Assembly (NCBI RefSeq): GCF_041438865.1
Contig: NZ_CP109450.1
Coordinates: 5,086,501-5,150,500 of the forward strand
DNA: 64,000 bases
Direction: 5' to 3'
Source of the DNA: Streptomyces sp. NBC_01471
GTDB lineage: Bacteria > Actinomycetota > Actinomycetes > Streptomycetales > Streptomycetaceae
Below, in pieces: positions 16,709 through 24,477 of the stretch (positions within the stretch are counted from its first letter, which is position 1; every line of letters begins with the position of its first letter). The notes below the pieces were generated by a model that saw nothing but the letters and a program-made list of their open reading frames with translations, did not search any database and was not told the origin of the DNA. A program made the translations under genes and the position numbers.

Positions 16709-17176
16709 TCAGAGGCCGAGATCCTTGATGATTTTCGCCACGTGGCCGGTGGCCTTGACGTTGTAGAAAGCGTGTTCGATCTTCCCGTTCTCGTCCACGA
16801 CGACCGTCGACCTGATGACCCCGGTCACCGTTTTGCCGTAGAGCTTCTTCTCTCCGAATGCGCCGTACGCGGCGAGGGTCTCCTTGGACGGGTCGCCGAC
16901 CAGTGTGACCTTGAGGGATTCCTGCTCGCGGAATTTCGCCAGCTTCTCCGGCTTGTCCGGTGAGACCCCGATGACGTCGTATCCGGCGCCGGACAGGAAC
17001 TCCAGGTTGTCCGTGAAGTCGCAGGCCTGCTTGGTGCATCCAGGGGTAAGTGCTGCCGGGTAGAAGTACACGATGACCTTGCGGCCCCGGTAAGCGGCGA
17101 GGGAGATCTCCTTGCCGTCCGCGTCGGGCAGGGTGAAGGCGGGGGCGGTGTCGCCGGGCTGCAGTCGCTCGCTCAT
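16709..17176 (-). CDS. bcp: Thioredoxin-dependent peroxiredoxin, BCP/PrxQ family
   Basis: A 155-aa peroxide reductase. The peroxidatic Cys47 and resolving Cys52 lie in TPGCTKQACDF, the atypical 2-Cys arrangement of PrxQ. The usual FYPKDDTPGC is FYPAALTPGC here, two charged residues being replaced by Ala-Ala. Other blocks: GDTAPAFTLPDADGKEISLAAYRGRKVIVYFYP and VIGVSPDKPEKLAKFREQ. The start ATG 17176 is followed by MSERLQPGDTAP and preceded by a GAGGAGAG ribosome site. It is divergent from the DUF3618 gene. Confidence 0.94.
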   Translation of the reverse strand: MSERLQPGDTAPAFTLPDADGKEISLAAYRGRKVIVYFYPAALTPGCTKQACDFTDNLEFLSGAGYDVIGVSPDKPEKLAKFREQESLKVTLVGDPSKETLAAYGAFGEKKLYGKTVTGVIRSTVVVDENGKIEHAFYNVKATGHVAKIIKDLGL

Positions 17177-17314
17177 CAAGCTCTCCTCGGGAGGGTCTGT
17201 GACCGTGAGGTACGGATGGGGCAGAGCGTAATAGGGGTGCCGCGGGGTGCGTTCCCGCTGGAGCTGACAGACTGTCGAGCAACGACTACCGGACACGACC
17301 ACGGAGGCAGCGCA

Positions 17315-17647
17315 GTGTCGGATGCCACGGATGCCAGGACCCCGGCGCAGATCGAGGCGGACATCGAGACCCGGCGCGCGGATCTCGCGGACACGCTGGA
17401 CGAGATCGGTGTGCGGCTGCACCCCAGCACGATCGTGGGAGACGCCAGGGCCAAGGTCACATCGGCCGTCGACCAGACCGCGGGGCGCGCGTTCGTCGCG
17501 CTGAACCGCACGGCGAACGGAGTGCGGGCGCAGTTCGTGCGGGAGGACGGCGCACCACGACTGGAGCGCGTGATCCCGGTGGCGCTGCTCACGGTGGGCC
17601 TGGTGGGCCTCTGTGCCGTGTCGGCGAAGCGGCGGCGGGGCTGCTGA
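17315..17647 (+). CDS. DUF3618 membrane-associated protein
   Basis: A 110-aa protein starting (GTG) MSDATDARTPAQIEADIETRRADLADTL. The motif TPAQIEADIxxTRxxLAxTLDEI plus a single C-terminal membrane helix (VIPVALLTVGLVGLCAVS) and a basic tail (AKRRRGC) define DUF3618. The function is unknown; members often sit with envelope-stress or phage-holin-like genes. GGAGG lies 7 bases before the GTG, which decides the start. Confidence 0.85.
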   Translation: MSDATDARTPAQIEADIETRRADLADTLDEIGVRLHPSTIVGDARAKVTSAVDQTAGRAFVALNRTANGVRAQFVREDGAPRLERVIPVALLTVGLVGLCAVSAKRRRGC

Positions 17648-17732
17648 CGCCCGCGGGCCGGGAGGCCGGCCGGTGGCCCGGGTGTGGACCCTTCGGTGAA
17701 CACCCGGCCCCGGGCCAGGTAGGTTCGAGCCT

Positions 17733-18068
17733 GTGAGCGAGAACACCCACGACGACAAGCTGCCCATCCGGATGCTGCACGACCGCGTGCTGGTCAAGTC
17801 CGACAGCCCGGAGGGCGAGCGGCGCTCCGGCGGCGGCATCCTGATTCCGGCCACCGCCGCTGTCGGCAGGCGGCTGTCCTGGGCCGAGGTGGTGGCGGTC
17901 GGGCAGAACGTCCGGACCGTGGTGCCGGGGGACCGCGTGCTGTACGACCCGGAGGACCGGGCCGAGGTGGAGGTCCGGGGTGTGGCGTACGTCCTGATGC
18001 GGGAGCGCGATCTGCACGCGGTGGCTTCGGAGCGGGTGTCCGACGATTCGACCGGGCTGTATCTGTAG
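17733..18068 (+). CDS. GroES-like co-chaperonin domain protein
   Basis: A 111-aa protein with the cpn10 fold: MLHDRVLVKSDSPEGERRSGGGILIPATA, then GDRVLYDPEDRAEVEVRGVAYVLMRERDL. The mobile loop that docks on GroEL corresponds to the GERRSGGGILIP region. The usual groES is a separate gene paired with groEL and there is no groEL here, so this is probably an additional, divergent paralogue with a ~15-aa N-terminal and a ~15-aa C-terminal extension. It starts at GTG 17733. Confidence 0.82.
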   Translation: MSENTHDDKLPIRMLHDRVLVKSDSPEGERRSGGGILIPATAAVGRRLSWAEVVAVGQNVRTVVPGDRVLYDPEDRAEVEVRGVAYVLMRERDLHAVASERVSDDSTGLYL

Positions 18069-18143
18069 CGCTGCCCACGCTGCCCACGGTCCAGCTGGGC
18101 GGAGCCGCCGCCGCTCCGCGCGGTATTTGCTACGGTGGAACGA

Positions 18144-18195
18144 CCCCGACGAGACGCGCCGTACCGGGCAGATCGACTGCAAAGACGACGCACCC
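18144..18195 (+). ncRNA. Guanidine-III (ykkC-III) riboswitch
   Basis: The motif CGACGAGACGCGCCGTACC (18148-18166), then CGGG and, after a variable loop, AAGACGACGC (18182-18191), follows the guanidine-III aptamer as I remember it. P1 pairs CCCG with CGGG. The pseudoknot pairs GCGCCGT with ACGACGC, with one C-A mismatch. It sits 30-80 bases in front of a SugE/Gdx transporter, the classic target. Binding of guanidinium is expected to expose the GGAGG ribosome site before ATG 18224. Confidence 0.8.
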
Positions 18196-18223
18196 TGCTG
18201 ATCCGTCTCGCGGAGGTGCCGTC

Positions 18224-18544
18224 ATGGCCTGGATTCTGCTCGTCGTCGCTGGTCTGCTCGAAGTGGCCTGGTCGATCGGGATGAAGTACACCGAAGGTTT
18301 TACGAGGCTGTGGCCCAGCCTCTTCACCGGCGTGGGCATCGTCGCGTCGATGCTGCTGCTGTCGCAGGCGGCCAAGACCCTGCCGATCGGCACGGCGTAC
18401 GGCGTCTGGGTGGGGATCGGCGCGGCCGGTGCGGCGATTCTGGGCATGGTCGTCCTGGGCGAGCCCACCACCGCCGCCCGGATCTTCTTCGTCTGCCTGC
18501 TGCTGGTCGCGGTCGTCGGCCTGAAGGCGACATCCGGGCATTAG
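18224..18544 (+). CDS. sugE: SMR-family guanidinium exporter (SugE/Gdx)
   Basis: A 106-aa protein with four membrane helices. Glu13 in AGLLEVAWSIGMKYTEGFTRLWP is the essential carboxylate, and the GMKYTxGFTRLWPS and LPIGTAYGVWVGIGAAG signatures are of the Gdx (SugE) subclass, not the EmrE multidrug subclass. By family knowledge it exchanges guanidinium for protons. The upstream guanidine-III riboswitch supports this directly. GGAGG lies 8 bases before the ATG. Confidence 0.93.
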   Translation: MAWILLVVAGLLEVAWSIGMKYTEGFTRLWPSLFTGVGIVASMLLLSQAAKTLPIGTAYGVWVGIGAAGAAILGMVVLGEPTTAARIFFVCLLLVAVVGLKATSGH

Positions 18545-18557
18545 GCCTGTCGGCCAA

Positions 18558-18590
18558 CGCCAGGGGTTTCCCGTACGGAAGCCCCTGGCG
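18558..18590. terminator. Terminator between convergent sugE and SGNH gene
   Basis: A 9-bp perfect stem, CGCCAGGGG (18558-18566) and CCCCTGGCG (18582-18590), extended by further pairing inside the loop, lies 13 bases after the sugE stop. Confidence 0.78.
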
Positions 18591-18598
18591 CTGGTGGT

Positions 18599-19786
18599 TC
18601 AGGCCCGGCGGGCCGTGAACGGTCCGTCCGTGCCGAAGGCCAGCTCGGCGAAGCGTTCGCCGATGCGACAGTGCGTCGCGGCGTCCGGGTGGAGCTGGTC
18701 CGGCAGCGGCAGCTCGGCGAAGTCCGCCTCGCCGTAGAGCTCGTTTCCGTCGAGGTAGTGCAGGTGGGGGTCGTCGGCTGCCCGCTGCTCCACGATGCGG
18801 GACAGTTCCGCACGGATGACGTTGAGTGTCAGCTTCCCCGCGGCGCGCTCCGCCGGGTCGCCGGTGGCCACGAACTGGACCGTCCCGTTGCTGAAGTCGG
18901 GGGCGCAGGGTCCCGGGGTGTCCTCGTGGATGGGGCAGTGGATCGGCGAGACGACCAGCAGTGGTGTGGTGGGGTGGCCCTCGCGGATCGTGTCGAGGAA
19001 GCCGTGCACGGCCGGGGTGAAGGCGCGCAGCCGCATCAGGTCGGCGTTGACGATGTTGATGCCGATCTTGACGCTGATCAGGTCCGCGGGGGTGTCCCGC
19101 AGGGCGCGGGCCGTGAACGGGTCGAGGAGGGCGCTGCCGCCGAGCCCGACGTTGATGAGCTCCGCGCCGCCGAGCGAGGCGGCCAGCGCGGGCCATGTCG
19201 TGGTGGAGCTCTCGGCGTTGGAGCCGTGGCTGATCGAACTGCCGTGGTGCAGCCATACGTTGCGGCCGCTGCCCGGTACGGCATCGACGGGGGCGTCGGT
19301 GCGCAGCGCGACCAGTTCGGTGACCTCGTTGTACGGCAGCCAGATCTCGATGTCCTTGGGGCCGGCCGGCAGGCCGGTGAACCGGACGGTGCCGACCGGT
19401 CCCGGGTGGGTCTCCGCGGAACCGGTGGCCAGGTCGACCAGCCTTACGTTGCCGCCGGTCACGACGGCCCGGTCGGTCAGGCGGCCGTCGACGAGCAGGT
19501 CGTACAGCCCGTCGGGGCGGGGCGGTGCGCCCTCGTAGGCCATCTTGGTGCGGAGGGTGTCCAGCTCGACGGTGGTGGCCCGGGTGCGGATGGCCAGCCG
19601 CACGCCGGACGGCTGGGCCTCCGCCATGGCCAGCTGCTCGTCGGAGCACTGGGCGCGGGCCCGGGCGGGCAGCCGGTGCGGCAGGAGGCCGTGCTCGGTG
19701 CGTTCGACGTCGAGGGCGCCTCGTACGAGGTCCTCGGTGAGGGGCGTGCTGATCAGCGCGGGGGTGTCGTGGTGCGGGGAATTCAT
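18599..19786 (-). CDS. SGNH/GDSL-family hydrolase (cytosolic)
   Basis: A 395-aa protein with two parts. Residues ~1-170 form a beta-rich domain (RLAIRTRATTVELDTLRTKMAYEG, IWLPYNEVTELVALRTDAPV). The rest is an SGNH hydrolase: nucleophile Ser in HHGSSISHGSNA, GLGGSALLDPF for the oxyanion glycine, KIGINIVNAD for the Asn block, and DQLHPD for the catalytic Asp-His. There is no signal peptide. The N-terminal beta domain resembles that of acyl or carbohydrate esterases in this family. The substrate is unknown. It is convergent with sugE. Confidence 0.85.
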   Translation of the reverse strand: MNSPHHDTPALISTPLTEDLVRGALDVERTEHGLLPHRLPARARAQCSDEQLAMAEAQPSGVRLAIRTRATTVELDTLRTKMAYEGAPPRPDGLYDLLVDGRLTDRAVVTGGNVRLVDLATGSAETHPGPVGTVRFTGLPAGPKDIEIWLPYNEVTELVALRTDAPVDAVPGSGRNVWLHHGSSISHGSNAESSTTTWPALAASLGGAELINVGLGGSALLDPFTARALRDTPADLISVKIGINIVNADLMRLRAFTPAVHGFLDTIREGHPTTPLLVVSPIHCPIHEDTPGPCAPDFSNGTVQFVATGDPAERAAGKLTLNVIRAELSRIVEQRAADDPHLHYLDGNELYGEADFAELPLPDQLHPDAATHCRIGERFAELAFGTDGPFTARRA

Positions 19787-19884
19787 GGGCTCAGCCTGTC
19801 AACCGGTTTACCGATCCGCACACCATTTCCGGCTGCCGAAGGTCCGGCTGCCGCAGTTCCAGCCGTCGAACTGCCACCCCGGTG

Positions 19885-20120
19885 TCAGCCGCCCGTGGTG
19901 CCGCCCCCGGTCTCGCCCCCCGTGCCGCCGTCCGTGCCTCCGCCCGTGTCGGTGCCGCCGTCCGTCAGTCCGCCGATCACGCCCGGGTTCTCGCTGCTCG
20001 GGGTCTCCGACGGTTCCGGGGGAGTGGTGGTGGGTTCGGTGCTCGGCGGTGCGGACGGCGGTCCGGTCGGTGTCTCGCTCGACGAGGAGGACGACGCCGT
20101 CGCCGAGGGGGACGCGGAGC
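19885..20120 (-). repeat. Low-complexity Gly/Thr/Asp and Ser/Pro tail encoded at the PBP 3' end
   Basis: The last ~75 codons of the PBP gene encode imperfect repeats: Ser-rich ASPSATASSSSSSETPT, Pro/Glu-rich, then TDGGTDTGGGTDGGTGG. Such wall-spanning tails vary in length between strains through repeat slippage. Confidence 0.6.
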
Positions 20121-22221
20121 TCTTGGCCGGGGTGGGCAGCGCCTCCTGGTGCGCGCCCGACTGGAGGTCGAGGCGGAAGGGCGTGCGTGGGGTGCCCGCG
20201 AGTGCGGCCCCCGTGTACTGGCCCCAGATCTGGGCCGGTGCGCCGCCGCCGTTGATGCGGGGCAGGCCGAGCGCCCCGTACAGCGGCTTCTGCACTCCGG
20301 TGGCCGGGTCCTGGCCCATCACCGAGATGACGGTCGACAGGTCGGGCGTGTATCCGGCGAACCAGGCGGCCTTGTCGCTCTCCGCCGTGCCGGTCTTGCC
20401 CGCCGCGGGCCGTCCCGCGGACTTGGCCGCGGTGCCGGTGCCGTGCGCGACGACGCTCTTCAGGATCGACGTCGTGGTGTCCGCGGCCTGCCGGCTGACG
20501 CCCTGGACGGTGCGCTTCTTCGGCAGCGAGAGCTTCTGGCCGTTCTTGGTGGCCTTCTCGACGATGGTGTACGTCCCGTGCTTGCCGTGGCCGGCGAGTG
20601 TCGCGTACGCCTCGCTCATGTCCAGCACGCTGGCGGTGGAGGGCCCGAGCGCGATGGAGGAGTACGGGTTGAGGTCGGGGGTCTTCTTCGGGATGCCGAG
20701 GTCCACGGCGGTCTGCTCGACCCTGGACGGGCCGACGTCCTCGGCCATCTGCGCGTACACCGCGTTGACGGACTTGTCGGTGGCGGTGGCGACGGTGATG
20801 TTGCCGTACGACACGTCGTCCTCGTTGCCCGGCGCGTAGCCGGTGGATCCGTTGGGGCCCTGCACCGTGCGGTGGTTGGTGCCGTCGTAGATGGTGCTCG
20901 GGGTGATCCTGCGCCCGTCCCGGGTGGTCGAACGGTTCTCCACGGCCGAGGCGAAGACGAACGGCTTGAAGGTGGAGCCGACCTGGTAGTCCCGCCGGGT
21001 GGCGTTGTTGACGTACTGCTTCGTGTAGTCGATGCCGCCGTACATCGCGACGACCTTGCCCGTGTCGGGTTCCACCGACGCGCCGCCGACGCGGACGTTG
21101 CGGTCGGCGCTGCGGCTCTTGCTGAGCTTGCTGTTCACCTGGTCGTTCACGGCTTTGGTGAGCGCCTGCTGCTTGCTGCGCTGGAGGGTGGTCGTGATGC
21201 GGTAGCCGCCGGTGGCGAGGGTGTCCTCGTCGATGACCTTGTTGCTGGTGAGGTCGTCCTTGACGGCCTGGACGAGGTAGCCGCGCTGCCCGGAGAGACC
21301 GGACGACGGCTTGACCTTGCCGGGCACCGGGAACTTCTCCCCGGCGCGCGCCCCGGGGCTGAGCCACTTCTTCTTGACCATGCCGTCGAGCACGTAGTTC
21401 CAGCGGGCCTCGGCGCGGCCCTTGTTCTCGGGGTGCACCACGATGTCGTACGCGCTGGGGGCGTTGAGCAGGGACGCGAGGTAGGCGCCCTGGGCGATGT
21501 CGATGTCCTGGATGTTCTTGCCGTAGTACGCCTGGGCGGCGGCCTGGATGCCGTAGGCGTTGCGCCCGAAGTAACTGGTGTTCAGGTACCCCGCGAGGAT
21601 GTCGTCCTTGCTCTCCTCGCGGTCGAGCTTGATCGAGATGAAGAACTCCTTGACCTTGCGGCTGATGGTCTGTTCCTGGCCGAGGTAGTAGTTCTTGACG
21701 TACTGCTGGGTGATGGTCGAGCCGCCCTGGGTGCCCTTGCCGGTCACGGTGTTCCACGCGGCGCGGACCATGGCCTCGGGGTCGATGGCGCTCTCGGAGT
21801 AGAAGTCGCGGTCCTCGGCGGAGAGCGCGGCGCGCTGGACGCCGATGGGGATCTGGGAGAGCTGTACGTTCTCGCGGTTGACCTGGCCGTCGCGGGCGAT
21901 TTCGGTGCCGTCCGAGTAGAGGTAGACGTTGCTCTGTGCGGTGGCCGCGGTGTTGGCGGCGGGGATGTCGACGAGGTTGTAGCCCGCGATGAAGCCTCCG
22001 ATGATCAGCAGGAGGATCACCAGAACGGCGCCCAGGACCATCCGCCAGGTGGGGATCAGCCGTCGCCAGCCCTTGCGCCTGGGGCGCTTGCGCTTCTTGG
22101 CCGCCTTCCCGGTGCGGCCGGAGGCACCGGCGCCTGCGGCGGAACCGGGCTGCTCGGCCGGGCCGCCGCCTTCGCGGTCCCGCGGGGTCCAGCCGGGCTG
22201 CTGTGGCTGCTCGTCGCTCAC
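19885..22221 (-). CDS. Bifunctional class A penicillin-binding protein
   Basis: A 778-aa peptidoglycan polymerase and cross-linker. Order: basic cytosolic tail (KKRKRPRRKGWRR), one membrane helix (~61-83), GT51 glycosyltransferase with catalytic Glu136 in LSAEDRDFY and the GGSTITQQYVKN motif, then the transpeptidase with STFK (416-419), SVN (484-486) and KTG (609-611). After ~residue 690 comes a Ser/Pro/Thr then Gly/Thr-rich tail ending in TGG repeats. The GTG at 22221 with GGAGAG upstream decides the start. It is divergent from the ABC permease genes. Confidence 0.95.
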   Translation of the reverse strand: MSDEQPQQPGWTPRDREGGGPAEQPGSAAGAGASGRTGKAAKKRKRPRRKGWRRLIPTWRMVLGAVLVILLLIIGGFIAGYNLVDIPAANTAATAQSNVYLYSDGTEIARDGQVNRENVQLSQIPIGVQRAALSAEDRDFYSESAIDPEAMVRAAWNTVTGKGTQGGSTITQQYVKNYYLGQEQTISRKVKEFFISIKLDREESKDDILAGYLNTSYFGRNAYGIQAAAQAYYGKNIQDIDIAQGAYLASLLNAPSAYDIVVHPENKGRAEARWNYVLDGMVKKKWLSPGARAGEKFPVPGKVKPSSGLSGQRGYLVQAVKDDLTSNKVIDEDTLATGGYRITTTLQRSKQQALTKAVNDQVNSKLSKSRSADRNVRVGGASVEPDTGKVVAMYGGIDYTKQYVNNATRRDYQVGSTFKPFVFASAVENRSTTRDGRRITPSTIYDGTNHRTVQGPNGSTGYAPGNEDDVSYGNITVATATDKSVNAVYAQMAEDVGPSRVEQTAVDLGIPKKTPDLNPYSSIALGPSTASVLDMSEAYATLAGHGKHGTYTIVEKATKNGQKLSLPKKRTVQGVSRQAADTTTSILKSVVAHGTGTAAKSAGRPAAGKTGTAESDKAAWFAGYTPDLSTVISVMGQDPATGVQKPLYGALGLPRINGGGAPAQIWGQYTGAALAGTPRTPFRLDLQSGAHQEALPTPAKSSASPSATASSSSSSETPTGPPSAPPSTEPTTTPPEPSETPSSENPGVIGGLTDGGTDTGGGTDGGTGGETGGGTTGG

Positions 22222-22441
22222 TGTCTCTCCAGCGTCCGGCACAAGGTGTCGTAAGGGTGTCGTATTCGGATGAATCGTTCTGTACGCCCATAAAACACTG
22301 TTGGGCCGCCCGGTTCGAACTGGACGGTTTATTCGGTCGCGGCGCACGCTCCGCTGGACTAAGGTCGTGCGCTTTGGTGCCTCGTGGGGCTGTGCTCCGC
22401 GGGCTCCGGGGCGGGCGACGGGCGAGAGGGGGCTCTCAGGG

Positions 22442-23242
22442 ATGCGGTTGTACGCGGTCGTGGCCGCAGGGGGGTTCCGCCGCTTCGCGACCTACCGGGT
22501 GGCGACGGCCGCCGGGGTGTTCACCAACACCGTCTTCGGTTTCATCATGGCGTACACCTACATCGCGCTCTGGGACGAGCGCCCGCACCTCGGCGGCTAC
22601 GACCAGTCGCAGGCCCTCACCTACGTCTGGCTCGGCCAGGCGATGCTGGCGACGATGGCGCTGCTGGGCGGCGGCGGGGAGGACGAACTCATCGAGCGTA
22701 TCCGCACCGGTGACATCGCGATCGACCTCTACCGCCCGGTCGACCTGCAACTCTGGTGGATGGCAGGCGACTTGGGGCGGGCCGCCTTCCAGCTCATCGG
22801 GCGCGGGGCGGCGCCCATGGCACTGGGGGCGCTCGCGTTCCACCTCGCGCTGCCGGCCGACCCTTTCGTGTGGCTCGCGTTCCTGGTCTCGCTGCTCTTC
22901 GGGGTGATCGTCAGCTTCGCGATCCGCTATCTCGTGGCGCTCTCCGCGTTCTGGCTGATGGACGGGGCGGGTGTCGCGCAGATCGCGGGGATCTCCGGAA
23001 TGTTCTTCTCCGGGATGCTGCTGCCGCTGAACCTCTTCCCCGGCGTGCTGGGCGACGTGGCCCGGGTGCTGCCCTGGTCGGTGCTGCTCCAGGTACCGGC
23101 CGACATCCTCCTGGGCAAGCGGACCGGCTGGGACCTGGTGACGGCGTACGCGTTCCAGCTCGGCTGGGCCGTGGTGCTGCTCGGCGCCGGGCGGCTGCTG
23201 CAGTCCGCCGCGACCAGGAGGGTGGTGGTGCAGGGTGGCTGA
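22442..23242 (+). CDS. ABC-2 type permease, subunit 1 (COG4587-like)
   Basis: A 266-aa protein with six predicted membrane helices. The N-terminus MRLYAVVAAGGFRRFATYRVATAAGVFTNTVFGFI and the internal DLYRPVDLQLWWMAGDLGRA, plus AISxxFFSGMLLPLNLFPG near the end, are typical of paired daunorubicin/NatAB-like exporter permeases. Its partner permease overlaps by 8 bases. The cognate ATPase is at 26889 on the same strand, unusually separated from it. The exported substrate is unknown. Confidence 0.85.
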   Translation: MRLYAVVAAGGFRRFATYRVATAAGVFTNTVFGFIMAYTYIALWDERPHLGGYDQSQALTYVWLGQAMLATMALLGGGGEDELIERIRTGDIAIDLYRPVDLQLWWMAGDLGRAAFQLIGRGAAPMALGALAFHLALPADPFVWLAFLVSLLFGVIVSFAIRYLVALSAFWLMDGAGVAQIAGISGMFFSGMLLPLNLFPGVLGDVARVLPWSVLLQVPADILLGKRTGWDLVTAYAFQLGWAVVLLGAGRLLQSAATRRVVVQGG

Positions 23243-24038
23243 GGGGCTGCGTGCCTACTGGCTGATCGCGGGCATGTGGATCCGCTCGACGATGGCGTAC
23301 CGGGCGTCGTTCGTGATGACGGCCTTCGGCAACTTCGCGGCGACCGGGCTCGACTTCGCCGCGATCCTGCTGATGTTCTCGCACGTCGACCGGCTCGGCG
23401 GCTACTCGCTCGGCGAGATCGCCTTCCTGTACGGGAGCGCTTCGACCGCCTTCGGCATCTCCGACCTGGTGATGGGCTCGATGGACCGGCTGGGCCGCCG
23501 GGTGCGCGACGGGACGCTGGACACGCTCCTGGTGCGCCCCGTCCCGGTCATCGCCCAGATCGCGGCGGACCGCTTCGCCCTGCGCAGACTGGGCCGGATC
23601 ACCCAGGGGCTGCTGATCCTCGGGTACGGGCTGGCGGTCGTCGATGTCCACTGGACGCCGCTGAAGGTCCTGATGGTGCCGATGATGGTGCTCAGCGGCG
23701 GGGTGGTCTTCTCGGCGGTGTTCGTGGCGGGGGCGGCGTTCCAGTTCTGGGCGCAGGACGCGTCGGAGGTGCAGAACTCCTTCACGTACGGAGGGGTGAC
23801 GCTGCTCCAGTACCCGCCGACGATCTTCGCGAAGGACCTGCTGCGCGGGGTGACCTTCGTGTTCCCGCTGGCCTTCGTCAACTGGCTGCCCGCGCTGTAC
23901 GTGCTGGGCCGGCCGTACCCGCTGGACCTGCCGGAGTGGCTGGCGTTCCTGCCGCCCGTAGTGGCCGTGGTGTGCTGCGCGCTGGCGGGGGTGGCGTGGC
24001 GGGCGGGGCTGAGGTCGTACCGGAGCACGGGGAGTTAG
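23235..24038 (+). CDS. ABC-2 type permease, subunit 2 (COG3694-like)
   Basis: A 267-aa membrane protein, GTG start overlapping the previous stop by 8 bases (translational coupling). Family features: RAYWLIAGMWIRSTMAYRASFVM at the N-terminus, DGTLDTLLVRPVPVIAQIAADRFALRRLGRI in the cytosolic loop, and the final YGGVTLLQYPPTIFAKDLLRG. It forms the heterodimeric membrane part of the exporter with the preceding gene. Confidence 0.85.
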   Translation: MAEGLRAYWLIAGMWIRSTMAYRASFVMTAFGNFAATGLDFAAILLMFSHVDRLGGYSLGEIAFLYGSASTAFGISDLVMGSMDRLGRRVRDGTLDTLLVRPVPVIAQIAADRFALRRLGRITQGLLILGYGLAVVDVHWTPLKVLMVPMMVLSGGVVFSAVFVAGAAFQFWAQDASEVQNSFTYGGVTLLQYPPTIFAKDLLRGVTFVFPLAFVNWLPALYVLGRPYPLDLPEWLAFLPPVVAVVCCALAGVAWRAGLRSYRSTGS

Positions 24039-24477
24039 GGATCGTCCGGCCGATCCTCGGCATCCGGGGCGCCGTACGCTTCCCGCGCGCCGGCGCAGGC
24101 TCAGGCGCGTCGGCCCCAATGCCCGCGGTGGATGACTTCGTCCAGCGGCTTGTCGGAGCAGTGCCGGATCATGCGCCGACGCCGGGTCACCTCGGAGCAT
24201 TCCATGCGGCCGGATCCTGCCACGCCCCTTGGTGAAAGCCCATGGGGAGGAGCCTGGATGCTCTTCGCGATGGGGCGCGAGAAGTGCAGGACCGGGCTCA
24301 GCCGCCCGGGGCCCGGTGCGGGCTGCTCGATGCTGCCGCCCTCGCTCCGGGCCGGCTTGGCCGCGCACTCGCTCGTGAGCTCGACCGCGACGGGCTGGGG
24401 GAGTGTCGTTATTGCGTAGATTCAAGCGTTTCCCGTAGAGAGGACACGTTCATGAGTCTTTGACTGGAGGCTGGTTC
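24039..24477. other. Non-coding stretch with gene debris inside the exporter locus
   Basis: These 439 bases between permease 2 and the oxidase carry no full gene. They contain a short nitroreductase-like remnant on the minus strand (listed separately) and GC-rich sequence without clear hairpins. An AT-richer patch (GTTATTGCGTAGATTCAAGCG, split here as GTTATTGCGTAG and ATTCAAGCG) before 24435 may be the oxidase promoter. A three-codon ORF ATGAGTCTTTGA lies at 24452, just ahead of the oxidase ribosome site. Confidence 0.5.
24101..24205 (-). pseudogene. Possible nitroreductase N-terminal remnant
   Basis: A 34-codon frame begins MECSEVTRRRRMIRHCSDKP and then LDEVIH before stopping. The MExxEVxRRRRMxRxxxDxPLxExV pattern is that of nitroreductase-family N-termini (FMN-binding Arg cluster), but the remaining ~160 residues are absent. 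Reading on past the stop gives no family-like sequence. It is likely a decayed gene fragment, consistent with rearrangement at this spot. Weak evidence. Confidence 0.35.

Noticed and set aside
19882..22254. 790-codon open frame antisense to the penicillin-binding protein
   Set aside because: It is a GC-skew shadow. The opposite strand has all GT51 and transpeptidase motifs.
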